This document shows, in pieces, positions 7,818 through 17,100 of a stretch of DNA of 51,008 nucleotides (positions within the stretch are counted from its first letter, which is position 1; every line of letters starts with the position of its first letter). Below the pieces are notes generated by a model. The model was given only the letters and a program-made list of their open reading frames with translations. It was not told the DNA's origin and ran no database searches. The translations under genes and the position numbers were made by a program. The stretch is taken from the NCBI RefSeq assembly GCF_003337355.1, contig NZ_QPJW01000020.1:1-51008 (forward strand), in the 5' to 3' direction. This DNA is from Fontibacillus phaseoli (GTDB lineage: Bacteria; Bacillota; Bacilli; Paenibacillales; Paenibacillaceae).

Positions 7818-9287
7818 ATGACCAAGCAAAATTACAGAGGACTCTATCATTTTTCGCCAAAAGAGAAATGGATGAACGATCCCAACGGGATGGTCTATTT
7901 CAAGGGAGAGTACCATCTTTTTTTTCAGCATCATCCTAAAGGCTTGACCTGGGGAACGATGCACTGGGGGCATGCCGTCACTAAAGACCTGGTCACCTGG
8001 GAGGAGCTGGAGATTGCACTCGCGCCGGATGAGTTCGGCACGATCTTCTCGGGCAGCGCGGTAGTGGATTGGCACAACACAACCGGATTTTTTGAGGAGG
8101 AGCCAGGGCTTGTGGCTATCTTTACGCATCATCTTGAAGTGCCGGGCAGTCCCCTGGTTGAGACTCAAAGCCTTGCGTACAGCAAGGATCGGGGAAGAAC
8201 CTGGACGAAGCACGAAGGGAATCCGGTGCTCAAGCACGATTCCTATCTCGATTTTCGCGATCCTAAAGTGTTCTGGCATTACGAGACCGAACGTTGGATC
8301 ATGATACTGGCTTGCGGCCAGACGGTATGCCTGTATCATTCTCCCGATTTGAAATCCTGGACGTTCGGAAGCGAATTCGGAGCCGGAATCGGTTTCCATG
8401 GCGGAGTGTGGGAGTGTCCGGATTTATTCCCGCTGAATGTGGATGGGGACGCCTCCCGGCAAAAATGGATCCTGCTGGTCAGCATTGGCGATGACCCGGC
8501 TTATGCAGAAGGTTCGCGTACGCAGTATTTTACCGGGAATTTCGACGGCCTTACATTTACTCCCGATCAAGAATCAAATACGGTACGCTGGCTGGATCAT
8601 GGCCGGGATAACTATGCGGGCGTAAGCTGGTCCGACATTCCGCGCGAAGACGGCAGACGCCTCTTCATCGGTTGGATGAGCAACTGGAAGTATGCCAACC
8701 TGACTCCGGCGGAGGGCTTTCGCGGGGCGATGACCCTGCCGAGGGAATTGAAGCTTCAAACGGGAAAAGATGGCGGCATTACTTTGGTGCAAAAGCCTGT
8801 TCAGGAATTGGAAAGCGCCCGCGTGCCGGTATTGGCGCTCGCGAATGTGACTGGAGCTGAAGCGGTACAAGCGCTGGGCTCTTTGCAACTGGATAGCTAC
8901 GAATTGAATGTTGTGATTCCGTCCGGCTCATCCCTTGCATTTAAAGTGAGAACAGCGGGACTTGAAGAGACCGTGGTCGGCGTGAACGGAGTTCGGGGAG
9001 AATTGTATGTGGACCGGACGAAATCGGGGCTTCACGATTTTCATGAGCAGTTTCGGGGCGTGCATACGGCCAAGCTGCAATCCCCGGGCGAGAGTATCGA
9101 TCTTCATATTTATGTGGACCGTTCGTCCGTCGAAGTGTTTGCGAACGGGGGCCAGGCGGTCATTACCGATCTGATTTATCCGGATGCCGAGTCCAAAGGG
9201 ATTTCTTTGGCCGCCGATGATGATGGGCTCGTACTGGCTTCGCTAACGGTGTATGCATTATCGCCATCTGCCAAGGCTTTGGACTGA
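7818..9287 (+). CDS. Cytoplasmic GH32 fructosidase (levanase/sucrose-6-phosphate hydrolase family)
   Basis: 489 aa with no signal peptide. The GH32 catalytic triad is complete: nucleophile D21 in WMNDPNG, transition-state D148 in FRDPK, acid/base E199 in WECPDLF. The five-bladed propeller is followed by the family's C-terminal beta-sandwich (SLDLHIYVDRSSVEVF type). It would remove terminal fructose from imported fructo-oligosaccharides. Its position between a sugar importer and a fructokinase supports this over sucrose-phosphate hydrolysis, since no PTS is nearby. The ribosome site AAGGAG (7794-7799) is 18 nt from the ATG, an unusually long gap; an ATT at 7806 or 7809 in frame would fit better if used. 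Confidence 0.93.
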   Translation: MTKQNYRGLYHFSPKEKWMNDPNGMVYFKGEYHLFFQHHPKGLTWGTMHWGHAVTKDLVTWEELEIALAPDEFGTIFSGSAVVDWHNTTGFFEEEPGLVAIFTHHLEVPGSPLVETQSLAYSKDRGRTWTKHEGNPVLKHDSYLDFRDPKVFWHYETERWIMILACGQTVCLYHSPDLKSWTFGSEFGAGIGFHGGVWECPDLFPLNVDGDASRQKWILLVSIGDDPAYAEGSRTQYFTGNFDGLTFTPDQESNTVRWLDHGRDNYAGVSWSDIPREDGRRLFIGWMSNWKYANLTPAEGFRGAMTLPRELKLQTGKDGGITLVQKPVQELESARVPVLALANVTGAEAVQALGSLQLDSYELNVVIPSGSSLAFKVRTAGLEETVVGVNGVRGELYVDRTKSGLHDFHEQFRGVHTAKLQSPGESIDLHIYVDRSSVEVFANGGQAVITDLIYPDAESKGISLAADDDGLVLASLTVYALSPSAKALD

Positions 9288-9310
9288 GTAATCGGGGAGG
9301 GATACGAATC

Positions 9311-10195
9311 ATGCGTATTGGCGCTATCGAAGCGGGCGGAACCAAATTTGTATGCGGCATCGGGAATGAACGCGGGGAAATAGAGGATGTCATCAGCTTT
9401 CCGACGGATCGCCCCGAGGTCACGCTCGGCAAAGTCATTTCTTATTTTAAAGACAAGCAAGTGGAGGCGATCGGAATCGGCTCTTTCGGTCCTATCGATC
9501 TCACTCCGGAGAGTCCCACCTACGGTTACGTAACGACGACGCCGAAGCCGGGCTGGGGAAATTATGATTTCCTGGGTACGTTGCGGCGGGAGTTCCCGGT
9601 TCCCTATGGCTGGGACACCGATGTGAACGCGGCAGCCTTTGGAGAGGCAACCTGGGGTGCAGCCAAAGGACTCGATAGCTGCCTGTATTACACCGTGGGA
9701 ACCGGGGTCGGAATTGGCGTCTATTCGGAAGGCCGGCTCGTCCATGGACTGGTTCACCCGGAAGGCGGCCATGTACTGACAAGGCGGCATCCGGACGACG
9801 ATTTTGCAGGCATATGCCCTTATCATGGCGACTGCCTTGAAGGGATGGCTGCAGGGCCGGCGATCGAAGCCCGGTGGAAAATGAAGGGCCATGAACTTCC
9901 GCCTCACCATCCCGCATGGGAGATCGAAGCTTTTTATATTGCCCAGTCGATTACCGGAGCGATTCTCCTGAATTCGCCGAAAAGGGTCATTCTCGGCGGA
10001 GGGGTCATGCAGCAGTCCCAGTTGTTCCCGCTGATCAGGAATTCGGTGAAGACCAATTTAAACGGATATGTGAGCGCCGGCGAAATTTTGGACCATATGG
10101 ACGAATACATTGTCCCGCCGGGACTTGGACAGCAAGCGGGGCTATGCGGCGCTTTGGCGTTGGGGCTCTCGGCCTTAAAGGATCAGGCTTTATAA
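9311..10195 (+). CDS. ROK-family fructokinase
   Basis: 294 aa cytoplasmic sugar kinase. The N-terminal phosphate loop GAIEAGGTKFVCG, the general base in DTDVN (D104), the TVGTGVGIGV ATP motif and the ROK zinc site (GGHV followed by C-x2-H-x2-C in CPYHGDC) are all present. The QSITGAILLNSPKRVILGGGV segment is characteristic of ROK fructokinases of the GmuE/ScrK type. It converts ATP plus fructose to fructose-6-phosphate, the last step of the locus before glycolysis. It begins 23 bp after the GH32 gene behind GGGGAGGG and is the last gene before a strong terminator. Confidence 0.92.
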   Translation: MRIGAIEAGGTKFVCGIGNERGEIEDVISFPTDRPEVTLGKVISYFKDKQVEAIGIGSFGPIDLTPESPTYGYVTTTPKPGWGNYDFLGTLRREFPVPYGWDTDVNAAAFGEATWGAAKGLDSCLYYTVGTGVGIGVYSEGRLVHGLVHPEGGHVLTRRHPDDDFAGICPYHGDCLEGMAAGPAIEARWKMKGHELPPHHPAWEIEAFYIAQSITGAILLNSPKRVILGGGVMQQSQLFPLIRNSVKTNLNGYVSAGEILDHMDEYIVPPGLGQQAGLCGALALGLSALKDQAL

Positions 10196-10220
10196 AAAGG
10201 TTAACATGTATTACTGAAAA

Positions 10221-10261
10221 AGGAACGAGGGGCAATCGTGCATGCATTGCCCCTCGTTTCC
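10221..10261 (+). terminator. Strong hairpin after the fructokinase gene
   Basis: GGAACGAGGGGCAAT pairs with ATTGCCCCTCGTTTCC around a 9-nt loop. The following sequence is only moderately T-rich. It separates the intracellular gene set from the secreted levanase gene. Confidence 0.75.
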
Positions 10262-10318
10262 TACTTGAAGTTAGTGAACGGATTATCTCATTTCGGACCG
10301 GAAAGGAAAGGGCGCATA

Positions 10319-13300
10319 ATGAAACATTCCAAATCTATGAGGTCTATTCTTTTAAGCTCCGCACTTCTATTTTCCTCATTAACGCTATTGGCCGGATATC
10401 CGGGCGTTGGACGTGTTGCGGCTGCGGACCAAGCGGTAAGCGAATCGGCAAAGGAGGACCCCGCCATTTTTGAAAGCGCAACCAATTTTGATTCCAATTT
10501 ATCGGGCTGGCATTTGAAAGGGAAAGGCAAGCTTGAGGAGACGGAACTCGGCCTTCTTTTGTCCTCTGAGCCTAGGGAGAACGTCATGGCCATCTCCGAG
10601 ACGAAAGCGGACAATTTTATCTATGAAGCGGATGTTATGGTGAAGGACTCGGAAGCGGACGCTACGCTGATTTTCCGTTCCAACGAAGACGGCTGGTCAT
10701 CTTATATGCTGCAAATTGTACCGAATGCGGGGCTTATACGGTTAAGGGATGCAAACGGCGCCGGCAAGTTGAAGGAAGAACGTCAGGTGACTCTTGCGGA
10801 AGGGGAAATTTATCATCTGAAAGTAAAAGCTGAAGGGACCCATATTAAAGTGTATTGGGGAGATCGCTACCAACCGATCATGGATGTCCATGACGGTGCC
10901 TATTCTTCCGGGTTTCTCGGGCTGAACGTGTGGGACGGCTCCGCGCTGTTTCAAAATGTGAAGGTCAGCGAACTGAAAGGCAACTTGGGAGCGGCGGTTT
11001 ACAGCAGGGGAGCTTGGCAGCCCGACCTCCTGGGAGAACGAGGGACCGGAACGGGAGCGGTGCAAACCCGGGCGCTTCGCATCTATCGGGAGCAGCAGCA
11101 GGATTTAGTACTGGAAGGAAACCTTTCTTTTGGTACGGAGCAGGCAGAAGGGGCTTTGCTATTCAGAGCGAATGAAAGCGGAACGGAAGGATATGAGGTA
11201 GCTCTACAGAAAGACGGCAGTGAGGTCAGGGCACAGTTGAGAAAAGCGGACGGCACCGTCATCAAGACTTCGGGACGGACTTATCTCTCGCAACCTTCTT
11301 CCAGACACCATCTTGAAATCCGCGCCGTAGGCAGCGGGATCCAAGTCTATGTGGACGGTTACGCCGAGGCAGCCATTGAAGCATCCGATAACAGCTATGC
11401 TGGCGGCCACGCCGGGTTTTCCGCATCCGCGGGAACGTCGTACTTTCAAGATGTGTATTTAACCGCAGCATCTGATTATTATTCGGAAAAATATCGTCCC
11501 GCTTACCATTACTCGCCTGCGCGCGGGTCCGCGAGCGATCCGAACGGACTGGTATTTTATGAAGGCGAATACCACCTGTTCCATCAGGACGGAGGAACCT
11601 GGGCTCATGCGGTAAGCAGTGATCTTGTGCATTGGAAACCGCTCCCGATTGCCCTTCCATGGAACGATCATGGACATGTATGGTCGGGCTCGGCCGTCGC
11701 CGATCTCAATAATGACTCCGGGTTGTTCACGAACTCCGGGGGTAAGGGATTGGTCGCCTACTATACATCCTTTAATCCGGACGGTCCCAACGGCAACCAG
11801 CGGATTGGCCTTGCCTACAGTACGGATAATGGCCGTACCTGGGAGTATTCCAAGGAACATCCGATTGTGATTGAGAACCCGGGCAAACAAGGAGAAGATC
11901 CCGGCGGCTGGGATTTCCGCGACCCGAAGGTCGTAAGAGACGAAGAACGCAACTGCTGGGTAATGGTCGTATCCGGAGGGGATCATATCCGGTTCTTTAC
12001 CTCCAGCAACCTGATCGACTGGACACTGACGGATAATTTCGGGTATGGAGACTATGTTCGCGGCGGGGTATGGGAATGCCCGGATTTATTCCAACTGAAG
12101 GTGGACGGCAAGGGAGAAACGAAATGGGTGCTGATGATCAGTACCGGGGCAAATCCTAACACGCAAGGCTCGGCAGCGGAGTATTTTCTCGGCGAGCTTA
12201 CCCCGGAAGGTAAATTTATCAATGATAACCCGGCCGGCAAGGTGTTGACCACCGATTACGGAAAAGAATTTTATGCTTCCATGTCGTTTTCGAATTTGCC
12301 TGATCATCGCAGGGTGATGCTGGCCTGGATGACGAACTGGGATTATCCTTTTGCTTTCCCGACTCAAGGCTGGAAGGGCGAATTGACCGTTCCGAGGGAA
12401 GTGACGCTGAAACGAAGTGATGAGGGAATCGTTTTGGCGCAGGCGCCGGTTGAAGAACTGAAATCGTTACGGAGCGAACTTTACTCGGTTGCCAATAAAG
12501 TAGTGAATCCCAACGGAACAAACTTGTTGAAAGGCTTGTCTTCCGGCGCTTATGAAATCGAAGCGGAAATCGAAGTTCCTGGAAGCAGCAAAGCCACGGA
12601 ATTCGGGTTCCATGTCCGCGAGGGAGCCGGAAAGAAAACGGTAGTGGGATACAAAGTGGCGGAAGAGAAAATATACGTGGATCGTTCGGCTTCCGGGGTC
12701 ACCGATTTCTCCGGTCTGTTCTCCACGCTTCATGAAGCGCCAATGCAGCCTCGGAACGGGACTGTGAAACTGCATATTTTTGTAGACGAATCCTCGGTTG
12801 AAGTGTTCGGCAATGACGGCAGCGTGGTATTCTCGGAAGTGATTTTTCCGGATCACGCCGGTCGGGAGATGAGCTTCTACGTAAACGGAGGTAAGGTAAA
12901 TGTAGCCTCGATGAAGGTACATGCCCTCGATAATATCTGGAACGAAGCAGCAGATTCATCAGCCAAAATCATGATGGATACCGGTGATCGCGAAATGGGC
13001 CGGGGCGATGAGTTGACGCTTTATGCTTCGGTGGCGAACGGGAAAGGGAACGGAGCGGAGCCGCTCAAATGGAAAACCAGCGATTCGTCAGTCGTTAAGA
13101 TCCTATCTTCGGATAAAACAAAGACTGTCATTCAAGCGGCCGACAAGGGCGAAGCGGTCATCACCGCGTCAAGTCCCAACGGGAAGACGTCGGCCAACGT
13201 CCTGGTCAAAGTGTTTGACGGTAAGTTTCATACTAATCTGACGGGCTGGTCGCCGGACGTATCCTCCTCCAAATGGGTTTCGGCGGAGCAGGGAATCCGC

Positions 13301-14137
13301 GGGGGTTATGAGAGCGATGCAGCCTATATGGCCCGGGAAACGGCGGGCGACTTCATTTATGAAGCGGATATGACGCTGGCCGAAACCGGCGGGGCGGGCT
13401 CCATTTTGTTCCGGGCCAGCCCGGATGGCCGCAACGGGTATTATTTTAACATCGATCCGAATATGAAGGCATTCCGGTTGTTCTATAAAGCCGATGGAGG
13501 GGTTGCGGAAAGACAGGTGCTTGCGAAAGTGCCTACCTTCGTGCAGCCCGGGAAAACTTACAGGGTCAAAATTGAAGCGGAAGGACCGAAAATCCGGGTC
13601 ACCGTGGATGGCGAGGAAATCATGGATTTGACGGACGGTACATTTGCGGAGGGACATTTTGGTATTCATGTATTTGGCGGTCAGGCCTATTTCCAGAATG
13701 TAAACGCAAGCCGGATGCAGGCAGCAAAGCTGCAAAAGGCAAGTTTCGTTAATGTGGGGACGGGGAAATCGTTGTATGCTTCCAAATCGCAAAACGGCGA
13801 GCCGGTCACCGTCATGGATGCCGGGGTGGGTGAAACGGATCATCGGACTTGGATTTTGATGCCGACGGGGGATGAACAAGGCTCCTATTCGATTCGCACC
13901 CCAGGGGGCAAGGCGCTTGATTTGGATTCCGGCCAGAACAAAATCCAGCTATACAATTACCTCGGGTTTAACAATCAACGCTGGTTAATAAACAAGAACG
14001 CAGACGGCACGGTAAACATCACCTCGGTTCATCATCACAAAGCACTGGAGGTTTCGGAGGACGGGGCCCGGTTACTCTTGAATGACCCGGAACCCGATTT
14101 TGACCGGCAAAAGTGGAGAATGGAAGAAATAAAATAA
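10319..14137 (+). CDS. Secreted multidomain GH32 levanase/exo-fructosidase with CBM66 modules
   Basis: 1272 aa from the ATG behind AAGGAAAGG. Order: signal peptide (1-36, ending near RVAAADQ); CBM66-like module (about 44-190, NFDSNLSGW start, GFLGLNVWDGSALFQNVKV end); a second, more divergent CBM66-like module (about 223-385); GH32 catalytic propeller and sandwich (about 386-866); Big2-type Ig fold (880-967); a third CBM66 module (969-1133); and a ricin-type trefoil (1135-1272, with QRW and QKW repeats). Catalytic residues are D407 in SDPNG, D535 in FRDPK and E586 in WECPDLF. CBM66 binds the ends of levan chains in Bacillus SacC, so levan or inulin outside the cell is the likely substrate. 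It follows the uptake operon and ends at a shared terminator. Confidence 0.93.
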   Translation: MKHSKSMRSILLSSALLFSSLTLLAGYPGVGRVAAADQAVSESAKEDPAIFESATNFDSNLSGWHLKGKGKLEETELGLLLSSEPRENVMAISETKADNFIYEADVMVKDSEADATLIFRSNEDGWSSYMLQIVPNAGLIRLRDANGAGKLKEERQVTLAEGEIYHLKVKAEGTHIKVYWGDRYQPIMDVHDGAYSSGFLGLNVWDGSALFQNVKVSELKGNLGAAVYSRGAWQPDLLGERGTGTGAVQTRALRIYREQQQDLVLEGNLSFGTEQAEGALLFRANESGTEGYEVALQKDGSEVRAQLRKADGTVIKTSGRTYLSQPSSRHHLEIRAVGSGIQVYVDGYAEAAIEASDNSYAGGHAGFSASAGTSYFQDVYLTAASDYYSEKYRPAYHYSPARGSASDPNGLVFYEGEYHLFHQDGGTWAHAVSSDLVHWKPLPIALPWNDHGHVWSGSAVADLNNDSGLFTNSGGKGLVAYYTSFNPDGPNGNQRIGLAYSTDNGRTWEYSKEHPIVIENPGKQGEDPGGWDFRDPKVVRDEERNCWVMVVSGGDHIRFFTSSNLIDWTLTDNFGYGDYVRGGVWECPDLFQLKVDGKGETKWVLMISTGANPNTQGSAAEYFLGELTPEGKFINDNPAGKVLTTDYGKEFYASMSFSNLPDHRRVMLAWMTNWDYPFAFPTQGWKGELTVPREVTLKRSDEGIVLAQAPVEELKSLRSELYSVANKVVNPNGTNLLKGLSSGAYEIEAEIEVPGSSKATEFGFHVREGAGKKTVVGYKVAEEKIYVDRSASGVTDFSGLFSTLHEAPMQPRNGTVKLHIFVDESSVEVFGNDGSVVFSEVIFPDHAGREMSFYVNGGKVNVASMKVHALDNIWNEAADSSAKIMMDTGDREMGRGDELTLYASVANGKGNGAEPLKWKTSDSSVVKILSSDKTKTVIQAADKGEAVITASSPNGKTSANVLVKVFDGKFHTNLTGWSPDVSSSKWVSAEQGIRGGYESDAAYMARETAGDFIYEADMTLAETGGAGSILFRASPDGRNGYYFNIDPNMKAFRLFYKADGGVAERQVLAKVPTFVQPGKTYRVKIEAEGPKIRVTVDGEEIMDLTDGTFAEGHFGIHVFGGQAYFQNVNASRMQAAKLQKASFVNVGTGKSLYASKSQNGEPVTVMDAGVGETDHRTWILMPTGDEQGSYSIRTPGGKALDLDSGQNKIQLYNYLGFNNQRWLINKNADGTVNITSVHHHKALEVSEDGARLLLNDPEPDFDRQKWRMEEIK

Positions 14138-14143
14138 AAGTTA

Positions 14144-14179
14144 AGCGAGGCCTCCGGTTTTCACGGAGGCCTCGCTTTT
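14144..14179. terminator. Bidirectional terminator between levanase and amylase genes
   Basis: A perfect 12-bp stem GCGAGGCCTCCG/CGGAGGCCTCGC with an 8-nt loop, TTTTGTT on the plus side and A-rich sequence (T-rich on the minus strand) before it. It serves both convergent genes. Confidence 0.9.
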
Positions 14180-14195
14180 GTTCATATTCTGCAAG

Positions 14196-17100
14196 CTATT
14201 TCAGATACGGACCGTTTTCGCCGATCTTACCCGGAGCCGGGTTGCCCGGCAGATCCAGCACGTAGACACGAAGGTTGCCTATACCGGACAAGGAAACGGA
14301 TAAGTTGCCGTTCGTCACGGTTTTCACGTCGCCTGTAATGGCGTCTTTATAGGTGCCGTTCGGAATGCCCGTGAAAGTCGCGGATTCGCTGATCGCTACA
14401 AGCGCGAAGCTGTCGACGCCTTCGGCGGCATTCGTGTATCTGCGTTTGAAGGCCATTTTTCCCGTAATGCCTTCGGTTGAATACTGGCCTTTCTGCAATG
14501 CAGGAATCTGCCTGCGGATTTGGTTTAACCGCTGCAAATGCTTGACCAGCGGTTTTTGCAGTGTATCGGCGACCTTGCCGGAAGCGGAAGCCACCTTGCC
14601 GAAGTCGCTAGCAACCACGGTTCCTTCGATTTCGTCGCCGAAATAGGCACGGCGCGTTTCTTCGAGCGGGCAGGTCGGCCCGCAGTCGATTCGTTCACCG
14701 GCCTGGAATTCGATTTCATCGCCGTACATGATGGTCGGAATGCCCCGGAACGTCCACATCAAGCTCATGTTTTCCGCCCAGGCGCCGGTTCCGCCATTGT
14801 ATGCCGTGGTTGATTTGTTCGGGCCGAAGTCGTGACTGCTGACATATGTCACGTTATAGGTGGCGTCATTGGTGGAATCGTCCGAATCTTTGCCGTTATG
14901 GAAGGCATTGACCGCTTCGCTGAAATTCATGTGCATCCGCATGTCGATGATGTTCATGCCCGAGAATTTGCTATGATCGGGAGTGTGATATGCGTTTCCG
15001 CGAAGGAAAGCATTGTCCGAGGTAGGCTGATTGCCCGTCCCAAGCTGATTTTCGTAATTGTATTGCTCTAAAGCCGCTACTTCGTCGTCGGCGCTATATT
15101 CTTTGCGCTCCTTCCAGGTGAAGAACTGGGCGGAATGGTTGACCGAGCCGCGATTCCACTTGTCGTTAACAAACGCCCCGACCTCGCCGAACATAAAGAA
15201 GTCTTCTCCCTTCTCGCCGAATTTCGCCACGGAGTGTTCCTCGGCGGCTGGAAGGAAGTGGCGGTTCCACGTTATTCGGGGTATGTGAACCGCAGTATCG
15301 ATCCGGAAACCGTCCACGCCCATATCGATAAAGTTATTATAAGCTTCAATCAAATAATCTTGTACAGGCTTGCTTTCCGTGTTGAAATCGGCCAGATCCT
15401 CGTGGAGCCAGCAACTGCGGGAATCTTCGCCTTCCCAGTTGCCAATCCAGCATGGATGGTAGTATTCGGTAGGGAACATGCCGGAAGTCGGATTAGGCCA
15501 TTGGCAATTGTAAATACGATAACCTTCCTTGCTATAGTACTGTGTCGGTACTCCCCAGTTCCGGCAGGTGTTGCCGGCAGGCTCCGTCGTAGACCACATA
15601 TCGCCGTTATAGGCCTTGGCGGAAACATCATTCGGATAAAGCCCGTCATATTCCAGCCCGGGGATATTCTCGTCGTAGTACCAGCTCCACTGTGCATCGC
15701 GGATGCCGAAAACCGTTGGTGTGAACAATCCTTTCGCTCCCCAGCGGCTGGAGTGATTGTAAACGACGTCCTGAATAATTTTGATCCCTTTGTTATGGGC
15801 TTCGTTGATCAACTCCTGATAACTCGCACCGCTCGACTCCAGACGGGGATCCACGCGGTAGAAGTCGTATCCGTGATAACCATGGAAATCATAATCCGAA
15901 CGGTTTAGCACGACCGGCGTAATCCAGATCGCCGAGAATCCAAGGGCCTTGATATAATCGAGCTTCTCCATCAATCCCTTGAAATCGCCGCGGAACATAG
16001 GGTCATTGTTGGCCGCATTTCCCGAATCCACATTATATTGCCCGCCGCGGTTATTCGAGGAGTCTCCGTCGTAAAAACGTGCTGTCATGACGAAGTAAAT
16101 GGAATCTTCGCGGACATCGCCACCAAGCGGCTTTCCGCCGACCGGAGGAAGAGGAGCATCGCCCGTCTTGGCCGTGACCGGTTCGCTGGCAGCCGACATG
16201 TTGGAGGGAACCGCCTTGTCAAAAGCTTTTACCGTATAAGTGTACGTCGTTTGCGCTTCAAGTTTCGTTTCCTTGAAATCGGTCCGGGTAGTCGTGTATA
16301 TCTTTTGACCTTGGGTTCCGCCTGTGCGCGTGATTTCATATCCGGCTACGCCTCTTCCGTTCTCATTGTCGGTTGAAGCGCTCCAGGTCAAGGTAATGCC
16401 AAGGTCTTTGGCAACTGCACTTAAATTTTCCGGCACCGAAGGAGGCAACTTGTCTTCGGGCAAAGGGGTGCACGGGCTGATCGCATTGGAGGTGACCACG
16501 CCGTCCTTGACAGTTGTAATTCCCGTGCCGATAACATAATTCTGGCCGTTGTTATTGTCCCAAAGTGAGCCGTTGTTAAATGTGGCTTTCATGCTGGTTG
16601 CTTCCCCAAGGTCGATCGTGATTTTGGTCCAATCGCTGCAGGCTTCTTCCGCCATTTTTACTCCGGGAGGAGTCGTCCATGCGGCTCCGGCGGGGGAGTA
16701 ATGAATGTTGACTTGCGACCAGGCGCGCGTCTTGGTGTAGTAATAGACGATAGCCTGGTTCCCGGCGCCCGGTGCTGAAGTCGTCACGATAAGAGGTGCG
16801 GATGGAGAGGATTTATTCCCCGCTTTGTCCTTGGCCAGTACCGTAAAAGAATAAGCGGTAGACGCCGCCAAACCTTCAAATGTATAGGATGCCGCTGTTA
16901 CATTGGCATCCACCAGGGTACCGTCCCGGTAGACCTCGTATCCCTGAAGTCCGCTTCCGCCTTCATTATCCAGACTTTCGGTCCACGTTATCGTTACTGT
17001 CGTGGAGGTTTTGCCCGTTACGGCCAAATTAGCCGGCACGGCGGGAGGGGTGATGTCCGTTGAACCGTCGGAAGGAGCACCCGGGGTGATTACTCCCGCG

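Noticed and set aside
15135..15908. Plus-strand 257-codon frame inside the amylase gene
   Set aside because: Antisense to the GH13 catalytic regions; a mirror frame.
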